DNA of 64,000 nucleotides from Luscinia megarhynchos (GCA_034336665.1 JAPFBE010000002.1:14486906-14550905), one strand, 5' to 3'; shown: positions 25,342 to 38,241, numbered from the stretch's first letter. Notes: a model not told the origin generated them from the sequence alone. Made by a program: numbers and translations.

Positions 25342-25981
25342 TGTAGCATCCTGGGAGCGCCTCAGATTGCTAAAGTGACTGCTGTGGATGTAAGGTCAGT
25401 GGGCACCAGCAGCTTCCCAGATTTTGAGCAGTGACTGTGTTGGGAGTGTAGCTCTCAATGTAGACTGTGCTGGTTGCATCATATTTTAAGAGCAAGGTGC
25501 ATTTGTGCAATGCTTTCCCTGGGAGCATTGTTGCCTAGTGAAAACAGTTCATGTCAACTCAAAACAAGCCATGTGACTGCCTGTGGTTTAGTTTGGTCAC
25601 ACAACAGAGACAGAAAATCATTGAATTGCTCTTTCCTGACAAGTACTCCTTCAATGGAGTTGGTGTAAATTTAGTCTGTTCACTTTGTTGAGTATCGAGA
25701 GCAGTGTGATATGTAAATAAAGCTTTATCAGACGAGATAGATTTAAAATTCCACAGTTGGCGAGGAAGCGTTAGCAGTATAATATAATACAAATATTTAC
25801 ACAGTAACTTCTAAGTCTTCAATAAGTGCTTAATATTTGAAATATGTGTTGTGAAAACATTGCCTGATTAAGCCGTACCATTGCTGCTACATCTGTATGC
25901 AGCGACTTGCAGTGGCTAGGATGCAGGAGTCACAGGGAGGAGTAGGTCACCCAGTGATGCAAAGGCATTTAAACAAGTTTC

Positions 25982-25997
25982 TTTTTTTTTTTTTTTT
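25982..25997 (+). repeat. Poly-T tract (16 bases)
   Basis: Uninterrupted T run followed by AAATTTAATTAGG. It makes an acceptor-like pyrimidine tract, but no plausible exon follows. Confidence 0.9.
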
Positions 25998-28900
25998 AAA
26001 TTTAATTAGGATTCAGCACAATGTGGTCTCCCAAGGCACACATAGCTGCATCCTGTTGGAGTCACTGTTCTCAAAGGGTGTTGCATGCATGTAACATGAC
26101 TGGATGTGGTCACATGCCCAATGCATCTGAGACTGCTCCAGTAGGAAAATCAAACTACCAAATTTGCGCCTGCCCACAACATGGAGCATAATCATCACTA
26201 GTCTGTCATGGCCCTTTTGATAAGGAATTGCAGTGGGCTGAAATTACAGATGGTTCATCTTTTGCCTTCTCACAACGTCACAGGAATGGTGCTGGGCTCT
26301 AACAGGTCTGCTTGTTTTGTGAGGAGCAGAGGCTGGTAGCTGAGGAGATTCCCTCTTCGGGTGGATATATCTGCCTCGCCCATTCAATCATTGCATTCAG
26401 CCTCCAATTCCACCATTACTCATGAATGAGCTAACAAAGCAGTAACTCAATTGACTGCAAATTAAAATAAGCAGAAACACAGCTCCTGGGTGATTCTCTG
26501 TTGCCTCCTCATTTACCAAGAGACTGATCCACACCTAAAAATATAGGATTGCTCTAATTCAGTCTTCATTTTTTTTCCTTCCTTCTTCTGGGTACCCTGT
26601 TTTGCCTTCTGCAACCCAGCAAAGCTGAAAACCAGAGTGGTTTGTTGTGTGCTTGAAGTGTGAAGTTCGGGTTGAGTTTATTGTTGGTGCTGTGGGTACG
26701 GTCAAATCACAGCCTTGATCACAAATGGCCTTCATAACCATCACCGTGGTGTTGGTAGATACGATTGAGCCACTTCCTGCAATGTTTTGGCAGAAACCTG
26801 CTCTGTCTAGACCTCCATGACAATTTAATTCCACTAAAACAGTCCTTTTCCACTGAGAAGCAACAGACAGCTTCCATCAAGCCCAGTCCATTCCCTTGGG
26901 AGGGTTGAAATGATGTGGCTGGTCATGCAGGAAATCCAGCCCACATAATGAAGTGCCCCCTCTTTTCCTACAGCAGGCTAATGCAAACAAGCAGCACCTG
27001 ATGCTCACCATGTGTGGGGAGGTGTGTATCAGCCTGTGCTTCTGCCCATGCCCTGGGCAGCTGCAGTGGTGCCTCGCTCAGTCTTTGGGAGGGCTGGAGT
27101 TAGGCATTGCTACGTGGGGCCCCACAGACTTGTCCCAAAATCTCAACTTGGCATTTGCTCCTGCTGCAGTTGCAGAAGGTTTTCGTGTCTTGATCAGTTT
27201 TGGTGGTAACATGCAAAGCTAGGTTTTGCAAGAGAAAGGTGAAGTAGCAGGTGATTTCATCAGAAGCTGATGTTGGGGATGTTGCTGTGGATGGTTTGGC
27301 AGGCAGGTGATGTGTTGTAGAAATCACCTGCAAATGTCTTTCTCTGAGGTAAGGCTGTAACACTAGCCCATCCCTTAGCTTGATGCAGACGAAGGGTTGG
27401 AGAGTTTGCAGAGAAATGATGCAATTCTCATTCTGCTTATGATGTTTTTGCAAGGCTAAGAGCAAATAATCTTGAAATGAGCTGGCAGGTTTATGATTGG
27501 GTTTTATGAGCTTTTACAATGTTTATAATCTGGCATTGAACTTGCAGTTTAAGAGGTGAAAGGTTTAAAGGAACACAGTAGCAAAGGTGTACTGCTGAAT
27601 TTCTTCTGGGTGTAATTTTAGCATACGTCTTAGATGCTTCCCTGATGTGGCAGGTGTGTTGAAGTATGGCCTGTTCATAGTGAGTGTGTCACTGAGTAAA
27701 ATGGACTCCATCCATATCACATGTTCCACAGAGGGAAGAATTGAATGGAAAATGTGATTTTGCCTTCTCTGTGGAAGGACATGGATTGGAGGCAACTGCC
27801 TTGTTTGGTGTAACTGCCTAGGCCTCAAAATGCAGCCTTTGCCATTTCCATTTAAATCCCAGTCTTAGAAATACCATACATTGTCTATGCCTCCTTCTTT
27901 CCTTTGTTGTTTTTCTGGTACCAATAAAAATCTAAAGACCCCTGCACTCTTTAAACTGGAATTCTTAAATGATGGCCTTCCTCCATGGTACTTTTGGAGG
28001 TACTTTTTTTCTCTACTCCTTTTCCTGTGATTCTTCATCTGCTTGTTTTGATGGATGCATGCTTCAGAGGTCCTGCCTGCAGATGTTTGCATACGTAGGG
28101 CACAAGCCTGTTCTCACTTAACTATCCATTTCTGTTTTCCTGTGTTATCTCCTATTGCTCTGCGGGGCTCGGCGAGCAGCAGGTTTGCTGCTGGCTAGCT
28201 TTTTGAGGTTTCTCTCATGCACAGTACTGTGTTTGTCTCCTGGTTCTTTGATTTGTAATGTTTTGCCTTTGATTGCTGCAGAAGGTATAAACAAGCCTGT
28301 CAAAAGCCTTGTTTAGCGCACAGATTCTGTGGGGGTGGCTGGCAGCCTCAGACCCTAAAATAGATCTAGCAATGAACTGAACGGCTTAAAACCCTGGGAA
28401 TTTAATTTGATCTTTCTTGTTGCCTTAAATATTGGGACTGAATGAGAATTTCTCTAACAGAACAGAAGGTGAACATGTTGGTATGTGACAGTAATGGAAG
28501 AAGGGTCCAGACCTGCTGTCATTGAGATGCTCTTCTGTAATCAGAGGCTGGGCTTGGCCGTGAGTAGTGGCTTATCTACTCTAAGTCACCATACCTGGGG
28601 AGGGGGGTGCTGCATCCTCTGATGTTTCAGCATCCATGGGGACGGTTGTTCTGAAATGCTTCCCTGGATCCTGTTGTGGGATAGTCATTGTAGGAAAACC
28701 TAAAGCAGTCCCTCAGGGTTTTAGCATCTGTTTTATGCTGGCTTTGTGAAGGAAGAAAGAAGGAGCTGCAAAATCACGCAGGGTTTCCTTTTTTCCCTTC
28801 TCTTTTTAATGTAGCACCATGCAGTTAGTAATATCATAGCTGGGGTTTTCAGTTGTGGTGGTGTGAAGGTAACAATGATTTGGCTTCAACGTGCTGCAAC

Positions 28901-30599
28901 AGCTGCAGAATTCATTGGAGCTTAGAAGCCTGTGAGTTATAGCTGTGATGCCATTTACAGCTTTTATGGAAGAGCTCTTAAATTTGTGAAATGTGTTACT
29001 TTTTGAAGTGCATTATATTTGTAATTTGAATTCTTTAAAATCCTGTCTGAGGGGAAAAAAAATAGCTTTGAAAGTCCCCCTCTATCCTCTAAAACACAGG
29101 GAACTCTTACCAGGCGGGATATCAAGTCTTTTAAATAGAGTGATAGAACACATAGATGGATTTGTAAGTGCTAAAATGTCAATTAGTGCACTTAAAAGCT
29201 TAATGGTTTTCTTTGATGTACTTCTAATATCTCCAGCAAAGTTTGACTGTTGCCATTGATCAGGGAGTGGAGGAGGGATGAGGGGATTGAATGCCAAACC
29301 AAACAGGTCTCATGGAGCTTGTGAGTGGCAAGGCAGCATTTTGGTGTTGCTCAGTCTGAAATCCTTGTTTGCTGGGTAATATTTGGAAGTCAGATGTATT
29401 TAACAGTGAATAGTGAGCTTGTGAAAGCCTTAGAGTGTAGGTGTCCACTGCTTATATAGCTTATCTTTGTGCAGAAAATTTACTGATCTAACTACATTGA
29501 CGTGAAAATACATTCAGAGTAGCTTTAGAGTCTCCTCAAATGTGTCCTTTAATTGGCGTAGAAGCAAAGAATATAGGTTTAGTTTACATCTCCCAGCTTC
29601 AATGGATACTTCCCTCCTAGCTTTAAAGGATATTCCTTCCAGCTGGGAATGTAAACAAGGACAAAATGATTCTTATGGAAGTCTCCCTTTTTGGGTAGTA
29701 CATCAAGCAAAATCAACATGTCGCACTTTCAGTGCAATATCAGTGTGTCCATCCCAGGAGCCTGTGTCAATTGAACTGATTTGGTTCCCCATCAGGCCTC
29801 AGTAAATTTGATTCAGGCACCAGTATCCTCAGGCTTCCCAGCAATAGGTTCAGCATATTTGACTGTCATTACCCCTCCCTGGGTTAAAAGATTGACCAGG
29901 TTTTTTTTCCTTTAAATCTATTTTAAACCTGATGGCTGCCTGAAACACAGATATCCTGTAGGCTGACATGAAAGTGGAAGAAATAAAGTCAAACATTTCC
30001 AAGCTAAAACAAGGGACTCCTTGCATCGTCCAGACCTTCTTTGGGTCACATTATGCAGTCTGCAAAGTAACAGGTGCAGGTTACTTTGTGGGTAGAGTTT
30101 GCCACACCCCAGCTTTGGCAATGCCACACTCTTCACTGCTGGCCACAGTCCTCTTGCAGGGCTTTGGTGGTGAAGTTAGTCATGTAGGCATGAGCTGCTA
30201 TGCTACAGTGCCATCAAAGTATTCTTCACCCTCTCTAAAATATTGATAGCAGTGACCAAGCTTTCAGACACTGAGACACCAAAAAATTAGATCTCTTTAA
30301 ATTCCCATAGAAATACTGAAGGCAAATTTGTAACACACCAGTTTTATCTTTCTCTCTTCCATACTACCTATACACTATTTTGGCATGCAAAAGTGGTTAG
30401 TAGTTTTCAAGTTGAGGATGAGGCTTTCTGGTTGAGGGTGGAAAAAAGTCAAAATATAATTAGCAATGTGCAGCAGGATTGGATTAGCCATACACATCTG
30501 CAGGTCTTATTAGCAGACATTTAAACTGCAGAAAATGCTTTTTATTGGACTGTATTCATGCGACTGCATTCTGGAGCTTGAACACCTTTGTAAAAATAC
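25998..30599. other. Intron 1 segment, no gene
   Basis: Unique intron. Several minus-strand ORFs of 75-121 codons lie between 26559 and 28092 in different frames. None resembles a known protein and they do not join into one frame. Confidence 0.55.
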
Positions 30600-30790
30600 A
30601 AACTGAATCAAAATGAAATGAATTAGAATATGTTTGAATTTAATTATCTTGAGCTGTTGAATACTCTTTGCATACTGGGTTTTATGCATCTATCTGAAGT
30701 GTACTTGGTGGAGAGTTTTAATTAGGGTTGGAGACAGTAAGAATATTTGGAAGGTGAAATTTATAAATGGCAGTGATTTTTAGCTAGGCG
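30600..30790. promoter_or_regulatory. Candidate conserved non-coding element
   Basis: The AT-rich, non-repetitive sequence includes ATGAATTAGAATATG, TTTAATTATCTTGAG, CTTTGCATACTGGG and GTTTTAATTAGGGTTGG. It has no ORF and no repeat. The call rests on motif texture alone. Confidence 0.2.
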
Positions 30791-31226
30791 TGTAGACATT
30801 TTTTGGAGCTTGCTACCTTTCTTGCTTCTCTTTTCCCCCTCTTAAGCTGCTTTTATGTTCAAATTAATACCAGCTCGTGAAAAGGAAGAAATCCTATTGT
30901 GGCTCTTGGTCTTCTGCAGCATGATCAGAGTTGTCAGATGCACAGCTGCAGGAGATTTTTTAACTTTGTGTTTAATGGCACATACTACCCTGTTCTTTGA
31001 CGGTACCATTTAACCATAAAAGCACGGGGCTGTGGATGGCACGGGACATGTGGCTGCCGTGACTACTGTCTCAGATGTCGGACATGCCAAGACTCAAAGA
31101 GCTGATTTGGCAGCTGCCCAGCACATTTTTATAAAGGCTCAGTCGGTGGCCAGAAACCCAGGCTGTCAGAGTTGTTATGCAATAAATTGTTTTTCAGCAG
31201 AAGTTTCTAATCCAATTTCAGCTGGG

Positions 31227-31241
31227 TTTTTTTTTTTTTTT
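31227..31241 (+). repeat. Poly-T tract (15 bases)
   Basis: Uninterrupted T run followed by TCTATATAATC. No element was recognised around it. Confidence 0.85.
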
Positions 31242-34200
31242 CTCTATATAATCAAAGAAAAATATACATTATTTCGTGGTGTTTCAGAGAAGTGAAGACG
31301 TGTAGTGTAAACATCAGCCATCAGGTTGGTTTGTTTGTGTTTCTTTTAAGAATGATTTAGACCAGTTCACCAACACAGGAAATGATGCTTAAATTATTTT
31401 GGTGTCTGGGAGGGATGTATTTGTATATAGCATACCTTTTCAAAGATCATTCAGTGTACATTTTAGGAGATGTTCCCTTCATTTGAAGAGAGCACCAGGT
31501 AAGAACCTATTTATCAAGTCAGAGCTTATGCTCAGGCAAAAATTGTCTACGAATGATGGTCGGGCTGTGACCTACCTGAATCATTGCAGGGCCTGCCCCT
31601 GTAACAGGTGCCCTGCCACCCCTTTATATTTCCTTTTCATTGCTTTAAAGTACTAATTCATTTTTGAAAAAGTAGGTAAGGTTCATCAGAACACAGTGAG
31701 ATATTTGGGGCTCACAGTTGTTACGTTACAGCAAGGTTGCTTTCATTTCCTGAATACCATCTGTGATTCCCTCCCTTATCATGATTGTTATGTTTCAGTG
31801 CCATGATGGGCTTGCATCCCTCCAAGTGTGACTTGATGTGCAAAGGGACAATCTGACTTTTTTCTCTGCCCCAGAAATAGTCACCGTTTGGTCATGTGGT
31901 TAGGAATAAGGAAGGTGATCGGGATGAAGGCAGCAATTTTTCTTGTCTTGGCATGAGATTTTCACTCTTCTGATCAGCCTCGTCTGATAGGCACGTAAGG
32001 GTAATGAAGTTGTACTGCAAGTTGATAAATAAAGAAACTTTAGGATCTGTCTTTACTCTGGATTTGTTTGGACTTTGCCCTTTTTAAAAAATGTTTATCT
32101 TAGCGACCACTATGGGAAACAGTTGACAGCTTGTAGGCTTTCAGTAGTTTCATACTGAGTAATAGTTCTCTAGAGGTGCAGGAACATCATCAAGACCTCT
32201 TAAGTTTATGTAAAAGAAACAATTAACACGCGAACCAAATGTTCTTAAATATTTCATTATTAGACCTAAGATAAATTTAGGAAGTATTTTTTATGCCTGA
32301 CTTCTGGGAATGACTTGTATTTGGAGATTTTGACTGTATCTCTTCTACCATAATGTATTTTTGCAAGAGCAGGTTGAAGCTCACTGGGCTTAAAAGTGCC
32401 TGAAGCCTTTAGTGACCCAAAAAACAGAGTGTTTCTCTCCCATGCTGCTCTTCAGAATTCATCTGGAAAGAGGAAATGCAGTCTCTGGTGCAGCAGAAGG
32501 CAGTGAAAGAGTGCAGACCAATAGGAGATTGCAGGGGATGAAAGCTGTAGGAGAAGTGCTAAAGCTGGAAGAAGAGAGATTTTTGTTGTCTTCCACTGTT
32601 TCTTTGCCGTGACAACATTGATTCTTCAAGTCAGGAGCTGTAATGTGAGTTCTTTGGAGAAGTTTTCTGGAAGTACGAGGGGGAAAAAGTAGCTATAATT
32701 ACGAGATAGACTTAAATGCTAAAACAGAGCCATTAATAAAGGAAATTTCCCCTTTCTTCATGTTAGTTAGCACATTTTTAAAACATGACCTATTTTCCTA
32801 AACTAGACAGAACAGATTACATTTTCCAGAAGGCATGAGTCACTCCACTATAAAGTCTCCAAGCTGTATCAATCTTCATCAACTTAAGCCATTCATGAGG
32901 TTTTATTTTTTCTCACTGAATATAAGCAGTTTGTTTTAAATGAGAAACTGCTACATCCTCTCTGGATAGTTAAACTTGATTAAAAGGTTAAATATTAAAT
33001 AAGTGTGAACTTTATTCTGAGAGAAGGAAGTGGAGGGACCTTGATAGTAAGCGAAAGACTACAAGGATATTACTGTGGCTATATATATGGGTATAACTAG
33101 TTTTGCACCATGTTCTGCTTGGCTGTAAGAAGTCCAAGCAGCGTGATAACTGCCAGAAGGAGCCAAAAATCTTTATTTATGGAGCTTCAGTTGAATATAT
33201 TACAGTCTGGTATCAAATTGTTACCCTGGAAGTTGAAACTTTTGCTGGGAGGTTGTGGCAAGAAGAGCTTCCTCTGGGTGCTGGAGGTTACTCAGAGAGG
33301 GAGGGTACACCCAAGGGCCAGCAGTGGGGTTTCCCTCTGCCATGTGCCTTCGGGGTGGTGAGGAGGCTGATGGAACTTTGTGGTACCATGGAGACCTCTG
33401 CTAACGCAGCAGGGGAAGTACGTGTGTCGCTACAGCAGTGAGACGCTGCAGCTTTCTCCGGAGGTTCACTCTGTGCCCTACACATACCGGGAAATTAGGC
33501 TTTGTAAATGAGTAAGATAATTGCTAATAAGTGCTAATCACATTTAGCAGCAGTAACTCGCCCAAGACTGCACAGAAGGATCTCTCTCGACCTCTGAAGG
33601 TGAAGCTGGGTTTTCCACCAATTCTTCTTTGGTCTGACTTTTAGAGAAAAACAGGTATAACTGTTTTCCATTGATAATATACAGCCAAAAGGCAAAAATC
33701 TGTTGCAAGTCTTGAATCTAGTAAACAAATATTTCCATCTCAGTCCTTTAGCTGAAAAGTAATTTGTGTGATCTATGAAATTGTGTTGTCTGTTTTTCAT
33801 GCAAAAGACAGTAAAAACCACCCTTTGAAATAGTTCTCCTTCAAAAATATCCTTAAGGAAAGGGTGGAAACTTGTGGTTTATTTTTCCCATTGCTTCAAA
33901 ATGACCTTCTTACATCTGCAGGAAAGACTCTCTGGAGGCTGTTGAACCATGAAAGCATATTCATTTAGGGTATTGGGTGCCACAGATTTTAACTGAGTGT
34001 TGGATGCAGTGCTGGAAAAAGAAAAAAGAGGGAGTTTGTGTTTTGTTGTTTTGCTTTTTGCAACCTGGCATGAAGAATGAGGTCAGAAGATGCGTGCTTG
34101 GGAAAGACCCAAAGAGAGAGCTGGAAACATGCCAGCCACACTGAGTCATAACACACATGCTTATAAGTATCTTTGTACCTTACAAAGTCCTGACTTCTCA

Positions 34201-36042
34201 AATAAAACCATCACTGCTGTAAAAGTATTTACATAAAAATTAAAGCAAATAGCATGGAGTGCTGCATGCATTGTCCCTTGTTCCAGCTTTGTTTTACCCT
34301 GTGAACTATGACTTCTGTTTGCTTAAGGCAAGGCTGGGCCAGGCTGAAGAATGCTGTGTCTGCAATGAATGAAGGGAGAAGCTTGAGTCATGTTTCTGCT
34401 GCTGCCCAAGGAGCTCAGCAGTTCTCATGACTTCTTGCTGTCATTTCACCTGCCCAAGAGGTGGTGTGAAGCCTGCCCCTCGCTTCTGCTTATTAAAAAT
34501 TAGCATTTGAGTATAATTTTGGAAATAGGTAGGCTGTGTGCAGGCTACATGTGCACACCAGGCAGCTGGACTGCAGGGAACAAGCATCTAAGCTGTAGGT
34601 GAATGGTGAAAGGTACAGGTGGTGCACATTTTGATTTCTTTGCAAATATATACACATTATGTCTAGATGTGTATGATATGTATAAGTATTGTTATATATT
34701 GAGTAAACATGTATTATGATCGCTGAAGTTCAGACATAAATGTACAGTGTATGGTTCCCTGAAATGGCATAACAAGAAGGTTTTTTTTTTGTTTGGTTTT
34801 TTTGGTTTTTTGTTAAATTTAAAGGAAATTATGCGGCTGTATTTCTGCCCCAGGGTTTCCCTGGCTGTTTGCATCTGTTAGTTTTATTTGGAGTTTATAA
34901 GATAATCTTATTGTCATATTGGGAGGCCTAAATCATCTTAGCTAACCTGCACAGTGAAGATTGTGGGCTTGTGGTGATGAACCTGCAGTTTAAGATGTTA
35001 TTCAGTTCTTTTTTGGGTCTGAGTCAATAATGGACAATCCATTAGTTCCCCATAAGTTGTTTCAATGGCTAATTACTTGCACAGTTGCAGAAATTGTTCT
35101 TTAATTCTGTCTTACATTTTTCTGAATCGAGTTCCAGCTGTTGGATGATATTATACCCCTCTCTGCCAGCCTTGAGAGCCATCTATTAACAAATCTCTAT
35201 TCCCTGTGGAAATATTTAAAGGCAGCAATTGAGTCAGTCCCTTTGAGCTTGGGTTGGGGGGAGGGGGCGGCAGGGTGGTGTTGAGAAGTTACATAGATTA
35301 AATTCCTCTAGGCTTTCACTTGCCCGTATTTCTAAGCGCTTCTGGGCGTGTGTATGTTTTGCTAAAGCGAGATAACTTGCAGTTGGTGGTGGTGTGAGTG
35401 CAGAGCAGGCACACGAGCACAACACGGCTCTCCCTCCTCTGGGGTGAGGAGGCAGAGGCGATCTGACCCATGTAATTATGGTTAAATGTTTCGGGAGCTG
35501 GAGCTGCGGCTCAGCCGGGCTCTTGAGTCAGCAGCTCTCCAGCATTCGGCTGCTTTGGTGCCCCAGGCTCCAGGGAAGATGCGCTTGGTGACTGTGAAAC
35601 CTTTTATTGCTCCTGCAATGTGGAGCCATGACACTGCAGGTGTTGGCAGCAGCTTAGCCCCTTATTTTGCTGGCCTTGGATAACACACGGTGTTGGAGAA
35701 CTTGAGGAGTTTTTTCCAAGCTGGGTGCTGTGTGCAGGGGCAGCCCAGGGCAGAGCGGTGCAGGCGGGACAGCAGCTGCAGCATGGGCACAGCTGGGCTG
35801 GTGGGGGCTCTGGGTGGAGAGACTGTCCCTGTGCATTTCTGGAGGCAGCACTGGGACCGAGTCCTGCCTGTTGCTGGGGCTTCCAGCTGGCACCAGGGGG
35901 ACACCTTGGCTGGAAAACTCAGTGTCAGTTGAACACACGACATTCTTTTGTGTCCAGCGTATTGCCTGGGGAGATGGAGGTGACTCCGGGCTCTTCACAA
36001 GAGGGTGACCTAGATCAGAGACCACTGGTGTGCAGTGGTGAG

Positions 36043-36108
36043 TGCCTTTCCTCTCACAGGAGGGAGTGTGGTGACCTCTTTTCCTCCCACAGGAGGGACT
36101 GTAGCCAG
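36043..36108 (+). repeat. Two-copy 33-bp tandem repeat
   Basis: TTTCCTCTCACAGGAGGGA at 36047 recurs as TTTCCTCCCACAGGAGGGA at 36080, a period of 33 bases. Each copy contains a pyrimidine tract plus CACAGG, so each looks like a weak splice acceptor. No open frame with recognisable content follows. Confidence 0.8.
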
Positions 36109-38061
36109 CTGCTGCCAGGGGACAGGTCCTGTGGTCAGCACATTTAAAGACTAGTCCTATCAGCAGGTTTCACCCTGTTGAAGCAGTGAAACATGTGACA
36201 GAGTGGATTTAATTTCTTTTGGGTTTATTATTTTTTTCTTTTTTTTTATTTTCCTGGGTTTTTAATAGGGTAAAAGGTCCAATGAGATCAGGAACCAATG
36301 GGTGGTTTTGTGCAGCTTCCAGTACAAATGCCAGGGAAGGGAGTGAGTGTTGTCCACAAGCCTGTGTCCGTAACATGAACAGGGACTGGAGCTGCTTATG
36401 ACTGTTTCCTAACTGAGCCTGGCTCCCTTAGGGATTTAAATAGTTCCCATGAAAACAGAAATGCATGATGTCCCATTGGGCCCTTGTTGGTGGGAATGTA
36501 AATGAGGGCATCCTTGGGCAAGCTTTGTTAAAACTGGGCTGCAGCCCTCTCGTGTTTAGTGTTGCTTCTGGTTAGGGCTGAAGCTATGTTGGCAGCAAAA
36601 TGGTAAACCAGAGTTGTTTGTGTAAACCTTTGTTGACAAAATAAGTGGATATACTACTCCTTTTAAAATGCTTGCTGAGAGATTTTTTTGTCTTTTTTTG
36701 GTTGCTGTGGGTGTTGGGTTACAAAGTTTGGTTTCTTGGCCCAGAGCTGCCTGTATTCTAAAACTCTCTGGGCATAGCTCAGCCTTCTTCAAAGTGTGGT
36801 AGCTTGTCCCTCGTGCGAAATGCACATCCTGCTGCCAAAATGCTGGCTGCTTTCACTGCACTCATTGTGCTGCTTTTCTTGTTGTTGGGGTTTTTTCTGT
36901 TTTGTTTTTTAACCCCTGCCAAGTAATTTGTTCTAGATTTTTTTGGGGGGAGGGTGAGGGGTGGAAATGTTTTTGATCACAATTCAGCAACTGAATGCCA
37001 ATATGTCACTAGAGCAAAGAAAAAGCTATCACTGGTCATCCTAAACTATGCTTATCTTTTTGGAAGTTGGCAATGTCTGTCTTTTCTTTGGCACATGGAT
37101 GGTCTAAGCTCTCCTGCCTCCTGGTGGGGATTGCTGATGGGGCTTGTGGAGTTTCCCGTGTGAGGTGACAGTGACAGTACGCTGTGTGGTGCATTTACCA
37201 CTTAAGGTCTGCCTGGAAATGTTAATCTTTTGCTTTGGCAAGAATGCTCAAATAGTGATTTCCAAACACCCTCAAGACAATTATGTGGCTTATGAAAATA
37301 TGATGACCTACCTGTGTTATTTATGTCTTTATATCAATTTGCTGACTTAATTTATTTGAATGCTAAAGGCTTTAGGGAAATACTTTTCCAGAGAGTTTAA
37401 CTAAAGCGAGTACTAAATTTGACATAGACTAGTATTCCTTTTGACAAAATAGCATTTGTCTCCTAAAAATAAAGTAGAAAACATATGCCCCATGAGCCAA
37501 ATTCCATTTGGCTTTATGCTCAGATAAATCCAGAATAACTTAATTGTTATCAATACACAACTTCATTGTAACACTGCAATTAATGCAAATCACTAAACTG
37601 GAAAGAAAAATAACCTGAACCAAGAGGCACAGACAAAGGTCAAAATGGCAACAAGAGAAGTAGGTTCACCAAAGGTGTCTCTTCAATTTCTGCAACATTC
37701 ATTTTAGTGTTTTGTTGGGGTTTTTTTTCCCTCCTCCTAATTACCTGGGAGAACACTTCCTGGCTGTGATAAATTTCTCCATGAGGGATTCATTATAAAG
37801 ATTTTAACAATTAAGTTTTACCTCCTGCCTAACACCTGGTACATGCCTACTGCTGTTTGCAGAATAAAGGATTAGAGGGACTAATGCTCTGATTTGATAA
37901 TACTTATGTTTCTGTTCTCTGTTAGAGCTGATCAGGTTGCGTTTTCTTACATAGTATTTTTCTTCAGTTTTTGGGTTTTTTAAAATTAAAAACTATCTGT
38001 GTAGCCTTAGGCTTTGGGGGATTTGTTTGGTTTTGTTTGTTTATTTTTTTGTTTTGTTTCA

Positions 38062-38105
38062 GGTGCATGCAACTAATGTCTCCTTTCTGTTTCCATGTCC
38101 TTTAG
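38062..38105 (+). promoter_or_regulatory. 3' splice site of the JARID2 exon (branch site, pyrimidine tract, AG)
   Basis: A CTAAT branch-site match lies at 38073-38077, with the probable branch A at 38076, 30 bases before the exon. It is followed by a pyrimidine-rich run and a terminal TTTAG at 38101-38105. A second acceptor-like TTTCAG ends at 38062, just upstream of the branch site. The reading frame of the conserved protein supports the downstream AG at 38104-38105. Confidence 0.85.
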
Positions 38106-38241
38106 GATGACAGTGATGGGATTCCCTGGTCAGAGGAGAGGGTGGTGCGGAAGGTCCTTTATTTATCACTGAAGGAGTTCAAGAATGCACAGAAGCGGCA
38201 GCACAGCGATGGCATTAGCGGGAGCCTCAAGGCAGTGAACG
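38106..38241 (+). CDS. JARID2: JARID2 internal coding exon (exon 2), partial gene
   Basis: This 136-base exon is read in phase 0 from GAT GAC AGT. It encodes [14 protein letters not shown], then a basic helix-like stretch [18 protein letters not shown], and ends SLKAVN plus the first G of a split glycine codon. I recognise it as the N-terminal segment of JARID2 that follows the 15-residue first coding exon (start MSKERPKR in known vertebrate proteins), so it should be about residues 16-60. JARID2 is a nuclear, catalytically inactive JmjC/ARID protein that joins PRC2 with AEBP2 (PRC2.2), helps recruit it to chromatin and stimulates EZH2. The N-terminal region around residues 24-58 is reported to bind H2AK119-ubiquitin nucleosomes. 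The exon is flanked by a pyrimidine-rich TCCTTTAG acceptor and a GTGAGA donor. It is not a multiple of three, so skipping it would shift the frame. The ARID, JmjC and zinc-finger exons lie beyond the window. Identification is from memory of the family, without a database search. Confidence 0.95.

Larger units (their letters stand above)
30791..38061. other. Intron 1 segment up to the JARID2 exon
   Basis: Unique intron. A GC-richer region with scattered CpGs spans about 35240-35930. A T/G-rich stretch at about 37960-38060 leads into the splice acceptor. A POU octamer word lies at 37583-37590. Confidence 0.6.
1..38105 (+). other. JARID2: JARID2 intron 1 (3' part; start lies outside the window)
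   Basis: There is no recognisable exon across these 38 kb: ORFs are short, overlap on all frames and resemble no family I know. I looked for a sequence encoding the JARID2 start (MSKERPKRNIIQKKY) on the + strand and did not find it, so the intron begins upstream. A long first coding intron fits JARID2 in other vertebrates. Untranslated alternative first exons or intronic lncRNAs cannot be excluded from sequence alone. Confidence 0.85.

Noticed and set aside
26559..27828. Cluster of minus-strand ORFs that might be one broken retrogene
   Set aside because: The frames do not connect, none shows a recognisable domain and no poly-A or target-site duplication was seen.
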